From NCBI GenBank assembly GCA_964614605.1, contig CAZTLU010000041.1, positions 1 to 13,093 on the forward strand: 13,093 nt of DNA, read 5' to 3'. Below are positions 6,333 to 13,093 of this stretch, in pieces (within the stretch, counting starts at the first letter, position 1; each line of letters starts with the position of its first letter). The position numbers and the translations under genes are program-made. The DNA comes from Fimenecus sp964614605 (GTDB lineage Bacteria; Bacillota; Clostridia; Oscillospirales; Acutalibacteraceae). The notes under the pieces were generated by a model. It did not search any database. It saw nothing but the letters and a program-made list of their open reading frames with translations, and had not been told where the DNA came from.

Positions 6333-7418
6333 TTACCATCTGTTTTCAACATATTCACAGAAAGCGTACATATCCTTGATTTCAAGCTTTGTGCCGTCGT
6401 CAAGAGTAACATCGCCGCTCCAGAGTCCGTGAACCTGATGAGTGTGCATTCTGCCAACCTTCAAATCTAAATCGGTATGATAATCAAAGAAAGGCTGCAT
6501 TGTAAGATTAAATCGACCGTCTTCTGAAATAATCTTCCAAGGCTCCATATACTTATCGTCCTTGGGGAAGGTTTCAACATCAACTGCGCCGAATTTATGC
6601 ACCTTGCCGTCATAGAAAATACAGGTTTCGGTAGCATTACTCTCGTCACCGATTGCCCAAGTAATTTCAAAGCCGAAGTTGTGCTTTTCACCCTTTTCGT
6701 CCGTAAGCCAAGTAGCGCCTGCACCCCAGTACCATACCATTTCGTGAATTGTGTTAACTCTGCCCCAATCCAAGAATGCGAAAGTATCGTCCTTTGTGAA
6801 TTCATAAAGGTCGTTACCGATTCTCATTGTTCCTGCGCAGGGCATACCAATCTGCTTGGTTGTCATAAAATAGCGTGTGGGGTCTTCTTTAAAGGGAAGA
6901 ACTGTTGTGATATTCTCAAAGCCCTCGGGAATATCCATTGTGAAATCACATTCAACAACACCGCGGTCCTTTGTTGCACATCTGAACCACAATCTTCTTG
7001 AAGTTTCTTTTGTATCAAAATCAATTTCTGCACCGCCGATATTTGTCTTGAAGCGGTTGGGAACATCGCCCTTCTTCGGTGGAACATACTTGTCACCAAG
7101 GAAGAATTTACTGCAATCAATAATTTCGTTACCATTTTCAAGGTCAATGAGTTTTGCAGTAGCAAAACCGCCTGCATTGATGTTTGCAAAGTTTAACTGA
7201 ACGGTAAGCTTGCCGTTTGAAATCTGATAAAACTCCCACTCTTTACGGCTGATAATGCCCTTTTTAACAAGATTTCTGTCATACTCAAAAACATTGTGTC
7301 TTGCCCAGCCTTTAGCATTTAATGTACCGTCGGCATTGAGAAGCGGTGTGCTTTCTGTATACTCAATCTGCTTTGATTTTTCGGGCCAATCCTGAAAGGG
7401 AACATAGGTTCTTTCCAT
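6333..7418 (-). CDS. DUF2804 domain-containing protein
   Basis: I recognise this as a DUF2804 protein, a family of unknown function widespread in Firmicutes and Actinobacteria. Signs are the N-terminal PLLNADGTLNAKGWARHNVF block followed by EWEFYQISNG, the central FAFLDWGR and WYWGAGA segments, the ETCIFYDGKVHKF segment, and the C-terminal QVHGLWSGDVTLDDGTKLEIKD-type ending in ENRW. The fold is expected to be a lipocalin/hydroxysteroid-related beta barrel pair, which is inference. There is no signal peptide or membrane segment, so it is probably cytoplasmic. A GTG at 7424 is in frame, but it sits only two bases from the AAGGAG (7427-7432), whereas the ATG at 7418 has ideal 8-base spacing; 361 residues result. 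It is a single-gene unit with its own promoter and terminators on both sides. Function is not assigned. Confidence 0.85.
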   Translation of the reverse strand: MERTYVPFQDWPEKSKQIEYTESTPLLNADGTLNAKGWARHNVFEYDRNLVKKGIISRKEWEFYQISNGKLTVQLNFANINAGGFATAKLIDLENGNEIIDCSKFFLGDKYVPPKKGDVPNRFKTNIGGAEIDFDTKETSRRLWFRCATKDRGVVECDFTMDIPEGFENITTVLPFKEDPTRYFMTTKQIGMPCAGTMRIGNDLYEFTKDDTFAFLDWGRVNTIHEMVWYWGAGATWLTDEKGEKHNFGFEITWAIGDESNATETCIFYDGKVHKFGAVDVETFPKDDKYMEPWKIISEDGRFNLTMQPFFDYHTDLDLKVGRMHTHQVHGLWSGDVTLDDGTKLEIKDMYAFCEYVENRW

Positions 7419-7452
7419 ATCCACAACTCCTTGTATAAAATTTCCATTTATT

Positions 7453-7481
7453 ATTATATTACTTCAACCTTCTAAATGCAA
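7453..7481 (-). promoter_or_regulatory. Sigma-A promoter of the DUF2804 gene
   Basis: On the minus strand TTGCAT (7481-7476) and TATAAT (7458-7453) are spaced by 17 bases. The predicted start is near 7446, giving a leader of about 28 bases. Confidence 0.82.
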
Positions 7482-7493
7482 CACTTTGTTGAA

Positions 7494-7526
7494 AAAATAA
7501 AGGCGGCAAGAAAAACTTACCGCCTT
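7494..7526 (-). terminator. Intrinsic terminator of the GH127 gene
   Basis: On the minus strand AAGGCGGTAAG (7526-7516) pairs with CTTGCCGCCTT (7510-7500), 11 bp with one G-T wobble and a 5-base loop, followed by TTATTTTTT. It lies just downstream of the GH127 stop. Confidence 0.9.
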
Positions 7527-7531
7527 AAAAT

Positions 7532-9847
7532 TTATTTTTCCTTAACTGTGCTTAATTTATCAAATATTCCGCCTGCGTAGCTGTCAGCTGTGGCCTTAAA
7601 AGTAACAGTAATTTTCTCTTTGCCCTGAGTGAGCTCTGCGGGGATTTCGTAATAAATATCGTAAAATCCGTTGGGGTTGGGGTCTTCGAGTGTTACATCT
7701 GCAATCAAAGTACCATCAACTGAAATTGTGAAGCTTCTGCCCACATCACCGCTATAATATTTCACCGCAAGGTAATTTGTAACCGTGTTATCAACTGCCA
7801 TTTCATAGCTGAACTGACCGTTGGGCGTAGCGTCGCGGAACATTACTCCCTTAAAATTGCCCGTATTTGAATTGTACGCTTTTAAATTGTGCGAGAATTC
7901 ATATTGGTCGTTAGCAACGGGCAGACTGTCTATAACAATGTATTTATCAGCCTCATTTTCTATGATTTCGGTATTTTTATCGGCAAGGGTGAAATAAATT
8001 CCGTAACGGTTTTCGTGTTGCTTGTAGTGGGGTGAAAATACCAAATCCTGATTTGTACCTTTGAGGGTGAAATTGAGTGTACCCGCCTCTTGCACAAGGT
8101 TTTCGTTTATGTTTTTAAGCCATTTTTTGATTGTGCCCTCTTTGATTACAAGAACATCACTTAAACTTGCATCGAGCAAGGGGATTGTAACATTCACACC
8201 CGTTGTGGTGGTATTCATATCGTTATTGCCCATATTGGCACTGAGCACCCAAGGACCGTATTTGAAAGCAACCGTGTTTTCGTTGTCGGGAAGTGAATAT
8301 GCCACAACCTGCATCGGCAGATTATATTCGATTGTGTCGCCGTCATTCCACTCACGCGAAATACGGATATGACCGTTTTCTGCTTTCACCTCAATTTCTT
8401 CGCCGTTGATTTTAACTGTCGGGTCATCGGCACACCAATCGGGCACACGAAGAACAATGTCGGCATTAGCAGAGCCGTTTATTGTGAATGTCACATTGGG
8501 TAATTCTGCATTTTGAGTGATTTTCAAGCCTTTTTCTGCCCAATTTACACTTGAAGATGTGAACTGTATCACATAAACAGAATTTTCATCCTTGTAATAA
8601 ATACTATCGTCAAGCTTTGAGAAATTCTCCATTCCGGAGCCTGTGCAACACCAGAAATGCTCGGTAGCGCTACTGTAGACCTTGAAAAATCCCGTAGCCA
8701 TAGGCTGAAAATATGTAGTCATACCTGTTTCGGGATTTTGTGATGAGAGAATTGCGTTTATAAATGTATTCTCATAATAATCTGCATATTTGCTCTCGCC
8801 CGTAATCTTATAAAGCTCGCGGGTTAATTTCAGCATATTATATGTGTTACAGGTTTCGCAGTTGCAGTTGGTACGCTCGGCGTCAAGAATTCCCGACTCA
8901 CCGAAATGCTCCCATTCACTGTTACCGCCCGTAATATATGTATGATTATTTATAACTATTTCCCAGAAATTAGCCGCAACCTGAAGATAATACTCCTCGC
9001 CTGTTACGGTGTAGCGGTTAAGTGCGCCCACAATCTTGGGGATTGTTGTATTTGCGTGCTTGCCGTTTAATACATCTTCACCATTATAAAGCGAATCAAA
9101 AAGAGTAATTTCATCAAAGCTGTGAGCCGCCGACAAATGCTTTTCGGAATTTGTATTCTTATATAACTGATACAAGCAATCGTTCATTCCGCCGTATTCC
9201 ACATTTAGAACGGTTGTTTGCATAGCCTCATCCCATTTTGATGTACGGCTGTAAACCCAATCGCCAAGAGCCCCCGCAACTGTCAAAGCCTGCTCGTTGC
9301 CCGTCAATTCATAGGCATCAACAAGTCCTGCAATGATTTTGTGCATGGTGTACCACGGCACCCAAGTTCCCGAGGTATTGCCACTCTCAATCTGTTCATA
9401 ATGACTTTCGGGAATTGCCGCAAGATAGCCCGTTTCTTTATTCTGACATTCTGCCAAAACTTCAACAATTCGGTCGGCAATCGCCTTTAATTCTTCGTCA
9501 CCCGAGGTAGCATAAGCCTGCGACACCGCAGTAAGATAATGGCCTAATGTGTGCCCCTGAATTGCAGAGGTTTCCCATCCGCCGTATTTTGTGGCGTCAC
9601 TTTCTACCCCCGCAATCTCGCAAAAGCCTTTTAAAAGCTTTTCAGCATCAAGAGATTTAAGATATTTTACCTCAAGGGAAAAAGCATTTTGAGTGTAAGG
9701 GTCAAGAAGCTCAACATCACTCATTGAAAAATCACTTAAAGCGGTTTCAAGAGGTTGAGCCTTGAGAAACCCCTCATTTTTGGTACACCCAAAAAGAGAT
9801 AAACAAATACTTAATGCCAACATAATTGATATCAATCCTTTTTTCAT
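7532..9847 (-). CDS. GH127 (DUF1680) beta-L-arabinofuranosidase-type lipoprotein
   Basis: The 771-residue protein starts with a lipoprotein signal: two lysines, a hydrophobic stretch and a lipobox LFGC with C21, followed by polar residues, so it is probably anchored on the outer face of the membrane. The catalytic (alpha/alpha)6 barrel has the GH127 zinc-cysteine set: E331-T-C333 (NCNCETCNT) and C400-C401 (WCCTGSGMEN). By comparison with Bifidobacterium HypBA1, C400 is the expected nucleophile and E317 (in HFGESG) the likely acid/base. A beta-sandwich follows, then a C-terminal jelly-roll-like domain from about residue 640, resembling DUF6805. Members release beta-L-arabinofuranose from plant glycoproteins, though substrates vary. 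An ATG at 9874 overlaps the -10 box, so the ATG at 9847 after GGTGAT is the start. Single-gene unit. Confidence 0.9.
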   Translation of the reverse strand: MKKGLISIMLALSICLSLFGCTKNEGFLKAQPLETALSDFSMSDVELLDPYTQNAFSLEVKYLKSLDAEKLLKGFCEIAGVESDATKYGGWETSAIQGHTLGHYLTAVSQAYATSGDEELKAIADRIVEVLAECQNKETGYLAAIPESHYEQIESGNTSGTWVPWYTMHKIIAGLVDAYELTGNEQALTVAGALGDWVYSRTSKWDEAMQTTVLNVEYGGMNDCLYQLYKNTNSEKHLSAAHSFDEITLFDSLYNGEDVLNGKHANTTIPKIVGALNRYTVTGEEYYLQVAANFWEIVINNHTYITGGNSEWEHFGESGILDAERTNCNCETCNTYNMLKLTRELYKITGESKYADYYENTFINAILSSQNPETGMTTYFQPMATGFFKVYSSATEHFWCCTGSGMENFSKLDDSIYYKDENSVYVIQFTSSSVNWAEKGLKITQNAELPNVTFTINGSANADIVLRVPDWCADDPTVKINGEEIEVKAENGHIRISREWNDGDTIEYNLPMQVVAYSLPDNENTVAFKYGPWVLSANMGNNDMNTTTTGVNVTIPLLDASLSDVLVIKEGTIKKWLKNINENLVQEAGTLNFTLKGTNQDLVFSPHYKQHENRYGIYFTLADKNTEIIENEADKYIVIDSLPVANDQYEFSHNLKAYNSNTGNFKGVMFRDATPNGQFSYEMAVDNTVTNYLAVKYYSGDVGRSFTISVDGTLIADVTLEDPNPNGFYDIYYEIPAELTQGKEKITVTFKATADSYAGGIFDKLSTVKEK

Positions 9848-9864
9848 ACATATCACCGTTAACA

Positions 9865-9893
9865 AGTATAACACATATTACAAATTATGGCAA
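9865..9893 (-). promoter_or_regulatory. Sigma-A promoter of the GH127 gene
   Basis: On the minus strand TTGCCA (9893-9888) and TATACT (9870-9865) are spaced by 17 bases, with TGT before the -10 (extended -10). The start is predicted near 9858, leaving a very short leader of about ten bases. This rules out the upstream in-frame ATG at 9874. Confidence 0.82.
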
Positions 9894-9896
9894 TAA

Positions 9897-9926
9897 AAAA
9901 AAGCAGTATTCCTTTTGGAATACCGC
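9897..9926 (-). terminator. Intrinsic terminator of the alaS-HIT operon
   Basis: On the minus strand GCGGTATTCC (9926-9917) pairs with GGAATACTGC (9912-9903), one G-T wobble and a 4-base loop, then a T run. It ends only about 10 bases before the -35 of the GH127 promoter, cleanly separating the two units. Confidence 0.9.
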
Positions 9927-9938
9927 TGATTTTATTCA

Positions 9939-10277
9939 TTAAACAAGACGCTCTGACAAATTGTCACCGCTTAAAAGGTGGAAATGAATGTGTTTAACGG
10001 TCTGACCCGCTTTTTCACCGCAGTTGTTGATTATTCTGTAGCTGTCAACTCCTGCAAGCTTTGCAATTTCGGGGATTTTCGCGAAGATATATCCTACGAT
10101 TTCGCAGTTTTCAGCGTTAATATCGTTTGCACTGCTTGCCGCGTGGTCTTTAGGAATTACAAGCACATGAGTTTCTGCCTGAGGAGCAATATCGCGGAAT
10201 GCGAGGATTTTTTCGTCCTCATAAACCTTATTTGAGGGAATTTCCCCTGCTGCTATTTTACAAAAAAGACAATCCAT
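9939..10277 (-). CDS. HIT family (HinT-like) nucleotide hydrolase
   Basis: A 112-residue histidine-triad protein. The H96-I-H98-F-H100 motif carries the nucleophilic middle histidine, and the N-terminal C3-X2-C6 with H45 fits the zinc site often seen in bacterial HinT proteins (MDCLFCKIAAGEIPS). Relatives hydrolyse purine nucleoside phosphoramidates and aminoacyl-AMP. Adenylate-linked chemistry makes its pairing with alanyl-tRNA synthetase interesting, although HIT genes have many neighbours. The residues after the triad are SGDN instead of the usual GG(R/K) stretch, a small variation. The ATG at 10277 follows AGGTG and lies 12 bases after the alaS stop, so the two genes form one operon and end at the terminator at 9897-9926. 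Confidence 0.93.
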   Translation of the reverse strand: MDCLFCKIAAGEIPSNKVYEDEKILAFRDIAPQAETHVLVIPKDHAASSANDINAENCEIVGYIFAKIPEIAKLAGVDSYRIINNCGEKAGQTVKHIHFHLLSGDNLSERLV

Positions 10278-10289
10278 AATTACACCTCA

Positions 10290-12923
10290 TTATTTAAGCA
10301 TACTGCGAAGAATTTCGTCAGCACCCATAATTGCATCGTCAACTTTTGATGGGTCCTTACCGCCTGCCATTGCCATATCGGGCTTACCGCCACCGCTACC
10401 GCCTGCAAGCTTTGCAACCTCGCGAACAATATTACCTGCGTGGGCTCCGCGTGCAATTGCATCTTTACCGCAAGCGCAAGCGAATGAGCAAGTGCCCTTT
10501 TCTGTATTTGTACCTGCAATCACTGCAATACCGTTTGAAAGTGCATCTCTTACAGTTTCAGCCATCGAACGAAGTCCGTTTGCATCTTCTTCGCCTGCAT
10601 AATAAACCACAAGCTGAAGACCCTCAACATCAACGGCACCCGCCATAAGACCCGAAGTCTTGAAGCTGTTGATTTCTGCCTTGAGATTTGCGATTTCCTT
10701 ATCCTTTGCCTTAAGGTCGTTTGCTACTGCCTGTGCTTTTGAGGGCAATGCAGTAACATTACCAATCTTGAGTGCCTCTGCAGTTGTGAAAAGAAGCTCA
10801 TTCTTTTCGTCAATATATTTAAGAACATTTTTGCCTGTTACAGCCTGAATTCTTCTTACGCCTGCCGCAACAGATGACTCATTAACAAGCTTGAAAAGAC
10901 CGATTTTGCCTGTGTTGTCAACATGAGTACCGCCGCAAAGCTCGGTTGAGAAGTCACCTGCTTTAACAACACGGACAACATCACCGTACTTTTCTCCGAA
11001 GAGTGCCATAGCACCCATAGCCTTTGCTTCGTCAATGGGCATTTCCTTGATAAGCATTTCAGTTGCATTGAGGATTTCTTCGTTTACAAGAGCCTCAACC
11101 TTTTTAAGCTCGTCACTTGTCATTGCGGTGAAGTGAGTAAAGTCAAAACGAACCTCGTTAGCGTCAACAAGCTGACCTGCCTGTTCAACATGAGTACCCA
11201 GCACTGAACGAAGTGCCGCCTGAAGAAGATGAGCAGCAGTATGGTTGCGCATTGTGGCTTTTCTGTTTTCATCGTTATAGGTGGTAACTGCGTTGTCGCC
11301 GACCTTGATTGCGTCGCCACTCAAAGTGCCGTGGTGAAGAACTACACCGTCAGCATCCTTTGTTGTGTTAACAACCTCAAATGTGCTCTCACCTATTGTG
11401 ATTACACCCTTGTCGCCTGCTTGTCCGCCGCTTTCAGCATAGAAAGAGGTTTTGTCGAGAACAAGAATTGCGTCACCTGTTTCAACGAAATCTTTTCTTT
11501 CGCCGTCTGCAACAATGGCAACAACAGTAGCGTTTGTGTTGTTTTCTGTGTATCCTGTAAATTCTGTTTTTGCAATATCCTTGAATGAAACGCCTGAATT
11601 TCTCCAGTCAGTTTCAGCGCCGTCACGCTTAACACTCTTTGCTTTCATTCTTGCTTCTTCAACGAGAGCCTTGAACTTATCTTCGTCAACGGTCATATTG
11701 TTTTCAGCTACGATTTCCTTTGTCAAATCAATGGGGAAACCAAATGTATCCTGAAGCTTGAAAGCATCTTCGCCTGAAAGAACGCCGTCTTTAGAGCTTG
11801 CCATCATTTCGTTGAGAAGACCTAAACCGCTATCGATTGTCTTATAGAAGCTTTCTTCTTCCATTGCGATAACCTTTTTGATGTAATCCTGCTTTTCAAC
11901 AAGGTTTGGATATGCAGTTGCATTTTCTTTGATTACAGTTTCGCATACTTCTGCGAGGAACGGGCGGTCAATACCGATAAGTCTTCCGTGACGAGCTGCA
12001 CGACGAAGTAATCTTCTTAAAACATAACCGCGACCGCTGTTTGAGGGAAGAACACCGTCACCAACCATAAAGGTTGTACTACGGATATGGTCGGTAATAA
12101 CACGAAGTGAAATATCCTTTTTAGCATCCTTATGATATTCAATACCTGAAATATCAATGATATGCTTCATAATATTCTGAACTGTGTCAACCTCGAAAAG
12201 ATTGTCAACATCCTGCATAATGCAAGCAAGACGCTCAAGACCCATACCTGTATCAATATTTGGGTTTGCAAGACGAGTATAGTTGTTGTTACCGTCATTT
12301 TCAAACTGTGTGAAAACAAGGTTCCAAACCTCAATAAAGCGGTCACATTCGCAACCAACTTTACAGTCAGGACTGCCGCAACCTTTATCGGGACCACGGT
12401 CAAAGTAAATCTCTGAACAAGGACCGCAGGGGCCTGCACCATGCTCCCAGAAATTATCTTCCTTACCGAAACGAACCATGTGAGATGGGTCAACGCCTAC
12501 CTCTTTAGTCCAGATGTCATAAGCCTCATCATCTTCAAGATAAACGCTGACATAAAGTAATTCTTCGGGGATTTCAAGAACCTTTGTGAAGAACTCCCAA
12601 GCCCAAGCGGTTGCCTCGTGCTTGAAATAATCGCCGAATGAGAAGTTGCCGAGCATCTCGAAATATGTTCCGTGGCGTGCAGTTTTACCTACATTCTCAA
12701 TATCGGGTGTACGGATACATTTCTGACAGGTTGTAACACGGTTTTTAGGAGGTGTTACCTCACCTGTAAAGTATTTTTTCATTGGTGTCATACCCGCGTT
12801 GATAAGAAGAATACTCTTATCCCCTTGGGGTACAAGTGAAAAGCTTGGAAGACGCAAATGGTCTTTGCTTTCAAAGAATGAAAGATATTTTTCTCTTAAT
12901 TCATTAAGACCTGTCCATTTCAT
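10290..12923 (-). CDS. alaS: Alanyl-tRNA synthetase
   Basis: Charges tRNA-Ala with alanine and clears mischarged Ser/Gly through its editing domain. The 877-residue protein is full length: class II catalytic core (residues 1-240, with MKYFTG-like and GRGYVLRR segments), tRNA-recognition region, editing domain with zinc ligands H561, H565 (HTAAH) and C663, H667 (CGGTH), a short coiled coil near 725-755, and the C-Ala domain with GGSGGGKPDMAMAGG at 841-855. A cysteine-rich insert GCGSPDCKVGCECD (181-194) after CGPCSE is common in Firmicutes enzymes. The ATG at 12923 has AGGAG with 8-base spacing and a perfect-consensus promoter upstream. The predicted leader is about 30 bases, too short for a T-box. 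Confidence 0.98.
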   Translation of the reverse strand: MKWTGLNELREKYLSFFESKDHLRLPSFSLVPQGDKSILLINAGMTPMKKYFTGEVTPPKNRVTTCQKCIRTPDIENVGKTARHGTYFEMLGNFSFGDYFKHEATAWAWEFFTKVLEIPEELLYVSVYLEDDEAYDIWTKEVGVDPSHMVRFGKEDNFWEHGAGPCGPCSEIYFDRGPDKGCGSPDCKVGCECDRFIEVWNLVFTQFENDGNNNYTRLANPNIDTGMGLERLACIMQDVDNLFEVDTVQNIMKHIIDISGIEYHKDAKKDISLRVITDHIRSTTFMVGDGVLPSNSGRGYVLRRLLRRAARHGRLIGIDRPFLAEVCETVIKENATAYPNLVEKQDYIKKVIAMEEESFYKTIDSGLGLLNEMMASSKDGVLSGEDAFKLQDTFGFPIDLTKEIVAENNMTVDEDKFKALVEEARMKAKSVKRDGAETDWRNSGVSFKDIAKTEFTGYTENNTNATVVAIVADGERKDFVETGDAILVLDKTSFYAESGGQAGDKGVITIGESTFEVVNTTKDADGVVLHHGTLSGDAIKVGDNAVTTYNDENRKATMRNHTAAHLLQAALRSVLGTHVEQAGQLVDANEVRFDFTHFTAMTSDELKKVEALVNEEILNATEMLIKEMPIDEAKAMGAMALFGEKYGDVVRVVKAGDFSTELCGGTHVDNTGKIGLFKLVNESSVAAGVRRIQAVTGKNVLKYIDEKNELLFTTAEALKIGNVTALPSKAQAVANDLKAKDKEIANLKAEINSFKTSGLMAGAVDVEGLQLVVYYAGEEDANGLRSMAETVRDALSNGIAVIAGTNTEKGTCSFACACGKDAIARGAHAGNIVREVAKLAGGSGGGKPDMAMAGGKDPSKVDDAIMGADEILRSMLK

Positions 12924-12959
12924 ACAGACTACTCCTATTTTATAAAAATTATCCTATAA

Positions 12960-12988
12960 ATTATACAATTATATAGGGTGAATGTCAA
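12960..12988 (-). promoter_or_regulatory. Perfect-consensus sigma-A promoter of alaS
   Basis: On the minus strand TTGACA (12988-12983), 17 bases, TATAAT (12965-12960): both hexamers match the consensus completely at optimal spacing. The predicted start is near 12953, so the untranslated leader is only about 30 bases. Confidence 0.9.
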
Positions 12989-13002
12989 TAAAAAATGCGA
13001 AG

Positions 13003-13039
13003 TATAAAATAAATCCCATTCTCCGTGGGAATGGGATTT
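13003..13039 (-). terminator. Terminator of a gene upstream of alaS, outside the window
   Basis: AAATCCCATTC (13011-13021) and GAATGGGATTT (13029-13039) form a perfect 11-bp stem with a 7-base loop. Read on the minus strand, the hairpin is followed by a T-rich stretch (ATTTATTTTATA), so it probably ends a minus-strand transcript entering from beyond 13093. There is no T run on the plus-strand side. Confidence 0.7.
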
Positions 13040-13093
13040 GCTATAAAGAATTTAAAAGCAAAAGCTACATTTGTGAAAAATGTCCGTCAAGAT

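Noticed and set aside
9848..9874. Upstream ATG that would add nine residues to the GH127 protein
   Set aside because: It overlaps the -10 box of the predicted promoter and would spoil the lipoprotein signal peptide by moving the two lysines inward.
13040..13093. C-terminal fragment of a minus-strand gene at the right edge
   Set aside because: Two minus-strand frames stay open for only a few codons (ending FCF or SQM) and neither can be chosen or identified from so little sequence.

Overview
The window looks like a metagenome-assembled or draft scaffold from an anaerobic, hydrogen-metabolising, polysaccharide-degrading member of Clostridia, probably Oscillospiraceae/Ruminococcaceae-like. This is inferred from moderate-to-low GC, strong AGGAG-type ribosome binding sites, near-consensus sigma-A promoters, a complete [FeFe]-hydrogenase maturation set, plant-glycan hydrolases, and a Firmicutes-style alanyl-tRNA synthetase.

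Layout. (1) 3-620 (+): C-terminal end of a GH31 glycosidase, closed by a terminator. (2) 680-860: a 181-bp stretch of four palindromes with TTGTAGGGG/CCCCTACAA ends, MITE-like. (3) 883-1635 (-): exonuclease III/AP endonuclease. (4) 1636-2291: an intergenic region that holds a 100-N scaffold gap flanked by an exact 55-bp duplication (probably an assembly k-mer overlap), back-to-back divergent promoters around an operator-like dyad, and a strong candidate for a structured non-coding RNA of about 270 nt whose ends pair in a long helix. (5) 2292-6285 (+): a tight operon of a TM1266-type regulator, hydE, hydG and hydF, ended by a bidirectional terminator. (6) 6333-7418 (-): a DUF2804 protein with its own promoter and no known function. 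(7) 7532-9847 (-): a GH127 beta-L-arabinofuranosidase-type lipoprotein. (8) 9939-12923 (-): an alaS-HIT operon driven by a perfect-consensus promoter.

How they fit together. HydE, HydG and HydF build and deliver the 2Fe subcluster of the H-cluster. The hydrogenase structural gene itself is not in the window. GH31 and GH127 suggest extraction of sugars from plant cell wall material, with fermentation electrons disposed of as H2. ExoIII, AlaRS and the HIT hydrolase are housekeeping.

The most unusual content is the 1636-2291 region. Its RNA candidate starts almost exactly at the start site predicted from an extended -10 promoter, has several internal hairpins, and contains no credible protein. 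It could be a raiA-motif-like or other large clostridial RNA, but I could not confirm a family from sequence alone. I saw no CRISPR array, prophage, transposase, tRNA or rRNA.
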